From Sulfurimicrobium lacus (GTDB lineage Bacteria; Pseudomonadota; Gammaproteobacteria; Burkholderiales; Sulfuricellaceae): 64,000 nucleotides of DNA. Shown here one piece after another: positions 59,461-64,000 of this stretch; position 1 is the first letter of the stretch; each line of letters opens with the position of its first letter. A program made the position numbers and the translations under genes. Below the pieces are notes generated by a model, which saw nothing but the letters and a program-made list of their open reading frames with translations, had not been told where the DNA came from and did no database searches. The DNA is taken from assembly GCF_011764585.1 (NCBI RefSeq), contig NZ_AP022853.1, positions 603,501 through 667,500 of the forward strand. The letters run 5' to 3'.

Positions 59461-60961
59461 GAATTTCGCCATCGAGGCGCGCCGCCGTTCCGGCTGGGAG
59501 GCGCTCGATCTCGGGCTGGTGATGCTGCGCCAGTGGCGCGGCCCGGTCTATCGCGCGTGGTTCGCTACCTGGGGCTTGTTCGCGTTGGCCCTGTCGCCGC
59601 TGCTGTGGTGGTCGCCGGTGTGGTTCGGCGTGCTGGTGTGGTGGCTCAAGCCGCTGTTCGACCGCGTGCTGCTCAAGGTGTATGCCGAGGCCACGTTCGG
59701 CGCGGCGCCGACGGTGAAGGAAGTATGGCGCGCCTTGCCGGGACTGATTCGCCGCTCCGGCATGTTCGCCGGGCTCACCTGGGGGCGCATCAACACCGCC
59801 CGCTCCTTTCTGCTGCCCATCGTGCAGCTGGAGGGACAACGCGGCCGCGAGGGGCGTGCGCGTCGCAAATTGCTGTCGCGCCGCAGCCTCGGTTACGCGG
59901 TGTGGCTGACACTGGCCTGCGTCCATTTCGTCGTGTTCCTCGAACTGTCCGGCCTGCTGCTGGTGGAAATTCTGCTGCCCAGCGAGGCGCCCGACCTGTT
60001 CGAGTGGGGTGCCTATTTCAAGGGCGAGCAGTCGCGCTGGGCCATCGTTTTCGCCAACCTCGCCTGGCTGGCGGCGGAAAGCATGGTGGAACCGTATTAT
60101 GTCGCCGCCGGGTTCAGTCTGTATCTGGCGCGCCGCAGCGAGCTGGAGGGCTGGGACATCGAGGTGGCGTTCCGCCGCCTGAGCCTGCGCAAGGCGGCGG
60201 AGCACGCCGCGCCGCTGCTGCGCGTGCTGGTGGCGGGGTTGTTCGGTCTGCTGCTGGCAACGGCTGCGCCGCAGGCGGGGTGGGCCGGCGAAGCGGTGAA
60301 GTGCGCTCCCGCGGCGCCTGCACCCTCGGCCAAGGCGACGCCCGCCCGCGAGACGCTACGCAAGGTGCTGCAGGACCCGGTGTTCGGCTGCTCGGTGCCG
60401 GACACCAAGTGGGAACGGCGCAGCACGGACGACCCCAAGCCGAGTCCGCTGCCGGCCTGGCTGCGCATGCTGGGGGAGTTCGGCAAGGTGCTCGCCAGGT
60501 TGCTGCAGGGCGCGGTGTACGTGGTGGGCGCCGGGTTGATCATATTCCTCGCCGTGCTGCTTTACCGTCGCCGCAACGACTGGCTGGGCGGCCCGCGTGC
60601 CGCCGCGCTGCCGGAAACCCTGTTCGGCCTCGACGTGCGCCCCGAATCCCTGCCGGCCGACGTAGGCGCCGCCGCACGCGCCCTGCTGGCCGGCGGCGAT
60701 GTCGCAGGCAGCTTGTCGCTGCTGTACCGCGTCGCGCTCTCGTCGCTCCTGCACCGGCGCCACATCGACTTCCGCTCGGGCGATACCGAAGCGGACTGCC
60801 TGGCCCGCACGCGCAGCAAGGTGGCGACCGGGGCTTACGCTTATTTCTCGCGCCTGCTCGATGCCTGGAAACTGACGGCTTACGCTCACCAGCCGCCCGC
60901 GGCCGCAGAAATCGGCGCGCTGTGCGACGACTGGGCGACGCATTTCGGGGCCGGCGCATGA
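59450..60961 (+). CDS. DUF4129-type membrane protein
   Basis: From the GTG at 59450 (GGGAG just upstream, 11-base overlap with the SpoIIM-like gene) this 503-residue protein has about five hydrophobic helices in the first 290 residues and another near 365-380. A soluble C-terminal DUF4129-like domain (about 395-500: LPADVGAAARALLAGGDVAGSLSLLYRVALSSLLHRRHIDF ... DTEADCLART ... YFSRLLDAWKLTAYAHQPP) follows. It is a standard member of the SpoIIM/MoxR/DUF58 operon. Its biochemical role is unknown. Confidence 0.8.
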   Translation: MALENFAIEARRRSGWEALDLGLVMLRQWRGPVYRAWFATWGLFALALSPLLWWSPVWFGVLVWWLKPLFDRVLLKVYAEATFGAAPTVKEVWRALPGLIRRSGMFAGLTWGRINTARSFLLPIVQLEGQRGREGRARRKLLSRRSLGYAVWLTLACVHFVVFLELSGLLLVEILLPSEAPDLFEWGAYFKGEQSRWAIVFANLAWLAAESMVEPYYVAAGFSLYLARRSELEGWDIEVAFRRLSLRKAAEHAAPLLRVLVAGLFGLLLATAAPQAGWAGEAVKCAPAAPAPSAKATPARETLRKVLQDPVFGCSVPDTKWERRSTDDPKPSPLPAWLRMLGEFGKVLARLLQGAVYVVGAGLIIFLAVLLYRRRNDWLGGPRAAALPETLFGLDVRPESLPADVGAAARALLAGGDVAGSLSLLYRVALSSLLHRRHIDFRSGDTEADCLARTRSKVATGAYAYFSRLLDAWKLTAYAHQPPAAAEIGALCDDWATHFGAGA

Positions 60962-62127
60962 CGCGCCGCGCCTTGTTCTGGTGGGCGCTGGGTGCCGTGG
61001 CGGTGACGGTGCTGGGGAGCGCCTGGTTCCTCAGCGAATTCACACGCGTGCCCACCACGCACTGGGAAAGAATGGGGCCGGAAGCGCGCAAGAACAACTA
61101 CCTCGCGCTGCAGCGCTTCCTGGTCCGCATGGGCCGGCCGGTGCGCGTGGTGTCGGATGCGCACCAGCTGGAAAAGCTGCCGCCGGGCGGGGTGCTGATC
61201 CTCGACCGCGAGCGGCGCCGCAATTTGCCGCCGGAGCGGGCCGAAGCGCTGTTGCGCTGGGTGGCCGGGGGCGGCTACCTGATCGTGGCAGCGGAAAACG
61301 CGGGGACGGAAGATGCCGTTCTGCGGCGTCTCGACGTCTCGTGGTACGAGCCGCCGCACAAGGCCGCAGAAGAGGACGAACCGCTCCCGCACACGCCGGC
61401 CGCGAAGCCGGCGCCGCGTCCGAAAACCGTCCCGCTGCCCCTGCCCGGTGTCGAGTCGCTTGCCCTGGATCGCGTTGGCGCCGGGCTGGTGGCCGGCAAG
61501 CGGAAACCTTCCTGGCAGGCCGAGCGGGAGCCGGGCCAGGCGCAGGTGCTGCACTATGCCTGGGGCGCCGGACAGATCACAGTGTTCAACTGTTTTTGCC
61601 CCTTCATCAACGGCAACATCGGCCAGTATGACCATGCCGATGTTGTCTGGTCGCTGCTTTCCGCCTACCAGCCCAGGGGGCCGGTTTGGCTGGCCGCGCG
61701 CCTCAAGGTGCCGAGCCTGTGGGAATGGCTGGCGGAGGCTGCCTGGATGCCCCTGGTGAGCGGCGCGCTGCTGATACTGCTGTGGCTATGGCGCATCGTG
61801 CCGCGCTTCGGCGGCCTGCGCCGCCTGCCCGCGCCCGAGCGGCGCGGCCTCGCCGATCATCTCGCCGCGGTCGGACGCGGCGTGTGGCGCGCAGGCGGTC
61901 TGACCCACTGGCTGCAGCTGGTGCGCCAGTCGCTGCTGGGCACTATCGCCAAGCGCCATCCCCATGTGCTGCAACTGCCCGCCGCCGAACGCGCCGCCGC
62001 CCTGGCGCGCCTCAGCGGCATGTCCACCGCCCGCGTGCACCAGGCGCTGGAAGGGCGCGGCAGCGATTCTCCCCGCGCTTTCACCGACACGCTGCGGGCC
62101 ATACAACAACTGCAACAGCGACTCTAG
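60958..62127 (+). CDS. DUF4350-domain membrane protein
   Basis: The 389-residue protein has an N-terminal TM (about 5-25), a DUF4350 periplasmic domain (about 40-245: NNYLALQRFLVRMGRPVRVV ... LPPGGVLILDRERRRNLPPERAEALLRWVAGGGYLIVAAEN ... GAGQITVFN), a second TM (about 272-290), and a cytosolic helical tail. The ATG overlaps the previous stop. The domain resembles a GATase-like fold without catalytic residues. It is placed between DUF4129 and MoxR as usual for this operon. Confidence 0.82.
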   Translation: MTRRALFWWALGAVAVTVLGSAWFLSEFTRVPTTHWERMGPEARKNNYLALQRFLVRMGRPVRVVSDAHQLEKLPPGGVLILDRERRRNLPPERAEALLRWVAGGGYLIVAAENAGTEDAVLRRLDVSWYEPPHKAAEEDEPLPHTPAAKPAPRPKTVPLPLPGVESLALDRVGAGLVAGKRKPSWQAEREPGQAQVLHYAWGAGQITVFNCFCPFINGNIGQYDHADVVWSLLSAYQPRGPVWLAARLKVPSLWEWLAEAAWMPLVSGALLILLWLWRIVPRFGGLRRLPAPERRGLADHLAAVGRGVWRAGGLTHWLQLVRQSLLGTIAKRHPHVLQLPAAERAAALARLSGMSTARVHQALEGRGSDSPRAFTDTLRAIQQLQQRL

Positions 62128-62135
62128 GAAAAAAC

Positions 62136-63113
62136 ATGGCAGCTCTCAACGACGAACAGCTCGCGAAAACCTCTTCCCTGCTCAATGCCCTGCGCGCCGA
62201 ACTCGGCAAGGCCATGGTGGGCCAGAAAGACGTGGTGGAGGAGGTGCTGATCGGCCTGCTGGCCGCTTCCCACGTGCTGCTCGAAGGCGTGCCCGGGCTC
62301 GGCAAGACCCTGCTGGTGAAGGCGCTGGCGCGCACTTTTTCGGGCCAGTTCTCGCGCATCCAGTTCACCCCTGACCTGATGCCGTCGGATGTCACCGGCC
62401 ACACCATCTTCGACGCCGCCAGCAGCAGCTTCGTCACGCGCAAGGGGCCGGTGTTCACCCATCTGCTGCTGGCGGACGAAATCAACCGCGCGCCGGCCAA
62501 GACCCAGGCCGCGCTGCTGGAAGTCATGCAGGAGTCGCAGGTCACGCTGGAGGGCAAGGCGCTGCCCCTGCCGCAGCCGTTCATGGTGCTCGCCACCCAG
62601 AACCCGGTGGAGCAGGAGGGTACCTACCCCTTGCCGGAAGCCCAGCTCGACCGCTTCCTGCTGAAGATTCGCATCGCCTACCCGAGCCGCGAGGAGGAGG
62701 CGGCACTGACGCGCCAGGTCACCGAGCGCCGCACCGGCGGCGAGTTGGCGGTGGAGCAGGTGGCCACCGTGGTCGGACCGCAGCACATCGTTTCGCTGCA
62801 GACCGCCACCGCCCACGTCGAAGTGGACGACCGGGTGCTCAACTACGCGGTCGCCATCGCCGCCGCCACGCGCGATTTCCCCGGCATCGCGCTCGGCGCC
62901 GGGCCGCGCGGCAGCATCTCGCTGGTGCGCGCCGCACGGGGGCGCGCCTTGCTGGCCGGGCGAGCCTTCGCCACGCCGGACGACGTCAAGGCGGTCGCCC
63001 TGCCGGCGCTGCGCCACCGCATTTCTACCACACCCGACGCGGAAATCGAGGGCAAGGATGCCGATGCGCTGCTGCGCCTGCTGCTCGACCAGGTTGTGGC
63101 GCTGCGCGCCTGA
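62136..63113 (+). CDS. MoxR-family AAA+ ATPase
   Basis: The 325-residue AAA+ protein has the Walker A motif LLEGVPGLGKT, LARTFSGQFSRIQFTPDLMPSDVTG, Walker B LLADEINRAPAKTQAALLEVMQE, sensor 1 FMVLATQNPVEQEGTYPLPEAQLDRF, and the C-terminal helical lid. MoxR proteins act as chaperone-like ATPases with DUF58/von Willebrand partners to mature enzymes or membrane complexes. It is 8 bases after the DUF4350 gene, and its stop overlaps the DUF58 gene start. Confidence 0.94.
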   Translation: MAALNDEQLAKTSSLLNALRAELGKAMVGQKDVVEEVLIGLLAASHVLLEGVPGLGKTLLVKALARTFSGQFSRIQFTPDLMPSDVTGHTIFDAASSSFVTRKGPVFTHLLLADEINRAPAKTQAALLEVMQESQVTLEGKALPLPQPFMVLATQNPVEQEGTYPLPEAQLDRFLLKIRIAYPSREEEAALTRQVTERRTGGELAVEQVATVVGPQHIVSLQTATAHVEVDDRVLNYAVAIAAATRDFPGIALGAGPRGSISLVRAARGRALLAGRAFATPDDVKAVALPALRHRISTTPDAEIEGKDADALLRLLLDQVVALRA

Positions 63114-64000
63114 TGATCCCGCACCGCCCGCTGCTGATCGCCGCCTGGGCCTGGCTCGCGCTGGGCCTGCTGGCCGTGATCTGGGCGCAGCTGCTGGCGC
63201 TGTGGCTAGGTGCAGGCGCTGTATTGGCGCTGACGGCGCTGCTGGACGCCGTTCTCGCCCGGCGACGCGGCAACCCGCTGAGTTTCGAGCGCGAAACGAG
63301 CCATAGCTGGCCGGTGGGCCGGCAGCAGAACGTGACGCTCAAGCTCGCCTGCGCCGCACGTCCGGCGGCGGGGTGGATACAGGACCGCCACCCCGACTCC
63401 TTCGAGGCCGAAGGCTTGCCGGCGGCGTTTCGTGTCGCAGCGGGGCAGTGGACCAAGCTGTCCTACCGGGTGCTGCCGGACCAGCGCGGCGTCCACCGCT
63501 TCGGCGCGGCAGAGCTGCGCCTGGTTTCACCGCTGGGTTTCTGGCTCACTCGCCATGCCGTGGGCGAGGGGCAGGCGGTGCAGGTTTACCCCGATTTCGC
63601 CAAAATCTCCCAATACGCGCTGTTTGCTGTCGACAACCGTCTGTCGCAGATCGGCCTGCTGCGCCGGCGGCGGCGCGGCGAGGGGCTGGATTTTCACCAG
63701 CTGCGCGAGTATCGCAGCGACGACTCGCCGCGCCAGATCGACTGGAAGGCGACGTCGCGCATGGGCAAGCTGATCGCGCGCGACTACCAGGACGAGCGCG
63801 ACCAGCAGATCGTGTTCATGCTCGACTGCGGCCAGCGCATGCGCGCGCGCGACGATGCCCTGTCGCACTTCGACCATACCCTCAACGCCATGCTGCTGCT
63901 GGCCTACGTGGCCCTGCGCCAGGGCGACGCGGTGGGGCTTTCAACCTTCGCCCACGATACGCCGCGCTTCTTCGCCCCGCGCAAGTCGCTGGACACCGTG
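63113..64000 (+). CDS. DUF58-domain protein, truncated by the window end
   Basis: At least 296 residues are visible and the gene continues past base 64000. Two N-terminal TM helices (about 7-45) are followed by a beta-rich region and the DUF58 core (RRGEGLDFHQLREYRSDDSPRQIDWKATSRMGKLIARDYQDERDQQIVFMLDCGQRM). The DxGxxM-like LDCGQRM at the start of a von Willebrand-type fold is typical. It is the usual partner of MoxR. Confidence 0.92.
   Translation, partial: MIPHRPLLIAAWAWLALGLLAVIWAQLLALWLGAGAVLALTALLDAVLARRRGNPLSFERETSHSWPVGRQQNVTLKLACAARPAAGWIQDRHPDSFEAEGLPAAFRVAAGQWTKLSYRVLPDQRGVHRFGAAELRLVSPLGFWLTRHAVGEGQAVQVYPDFAKISQYALFAVDNRLSQIGLLRRRRRGEGLDFHQLREYRSDDSPRQIDWKATSRMGKLIARDYQDERDQQIVFMLDCGQRMRARDDALSHFDHTLNAMLLLAYVALRQGDAVGLSTFAHDTPRFFAPRKSLDTV

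Overview
The window is GC-rich chromosomal DNA that is almost completely coded. The housekeeping proteins (chorismate synthase, RNase PH, RdgB, HemW, YicC, SelO), the NrsF-type anti-sigma factor, LigD/Ku repair and many chemoreceptor and c-di-GMP proteins fit a free-living, metabolically versatile betaproteobacterium. My guess is Nitrosomonadales or Rhodocyclales, inferred from protein style and not from any database search. No rRNA, tRNA, CRISPR array or insertion sequence was recognised.

Layout. 0-13 kb: a truncated membrane sensor, exported MsrA divergent from an ECF sigma/NrsF pair, a MATE pump, higBA, an NHEJ operon (ligD, ku, ku), msrB, an acyltransferase, selO and a methyltransferase. 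13.0-15.7 kb: a lower-GC accessory patch with an orphan HicB, two small membrane proteins, an HNH nuclease, a lipoprotein, a pair of palindromic repeats and attC-like core sites. 15.8-19 kb: ybhP-clsB and an MFS transporter.

19.2-32.1 kb is the centrepiece, fourteen genes on the plus strand: a soluble fumarate reductase-like pair, a ferritin-like protein, HdrC, HdrB, a four-subunit 2-oxoacid:ferredoxin oxidoreductase (order D-A-B-C), HdrA and FlxD-C-B-A. It reads as an NADH-linked, flavin-based electron-bifurcating machine packaged with one probable ferredoxin consumer or producer (2-oxoglutarate synthase/oxidoreductase) and one probable higher-potential partner (fumarate/succinate). Both are signature redox steps of the reductive TCA cycle. 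The Hdr-Flx and Oor modules are known families; their packaging together with a split Tfr-like enzyme is the most interesting observation here. All four larger gaps in and after this gene string hold palindromic repeats.

32.2-46.2 kb: aroC, a 52-residue ORF coupled to an SDR, a three-gene signalling operon (PAS chemoreceptor, CZB chemoreceptor, diguanylate cyclase), and a three-gene operon with a CHASE2 adenylate/guanylate cyclase, a TPR-plus-barrel outer-membrane protein and a FecR-domain exported protein. 46.3-54.6 kb: a TacA/TacT-type toxin-antitoxin pair, yicC, and a run of Ser/Thr kinase, PP2C phosphatase, rph, rdgB, pncA, pncB and hemW. 54.7-64 kb: a PhnD/HD-GYP receptor, an FNR-type regulator with a perfect FNR box upstream, and a SpoIIM/DUF4129/DUF4350/MoxR/DUF58 operon that runs off the end of the window.
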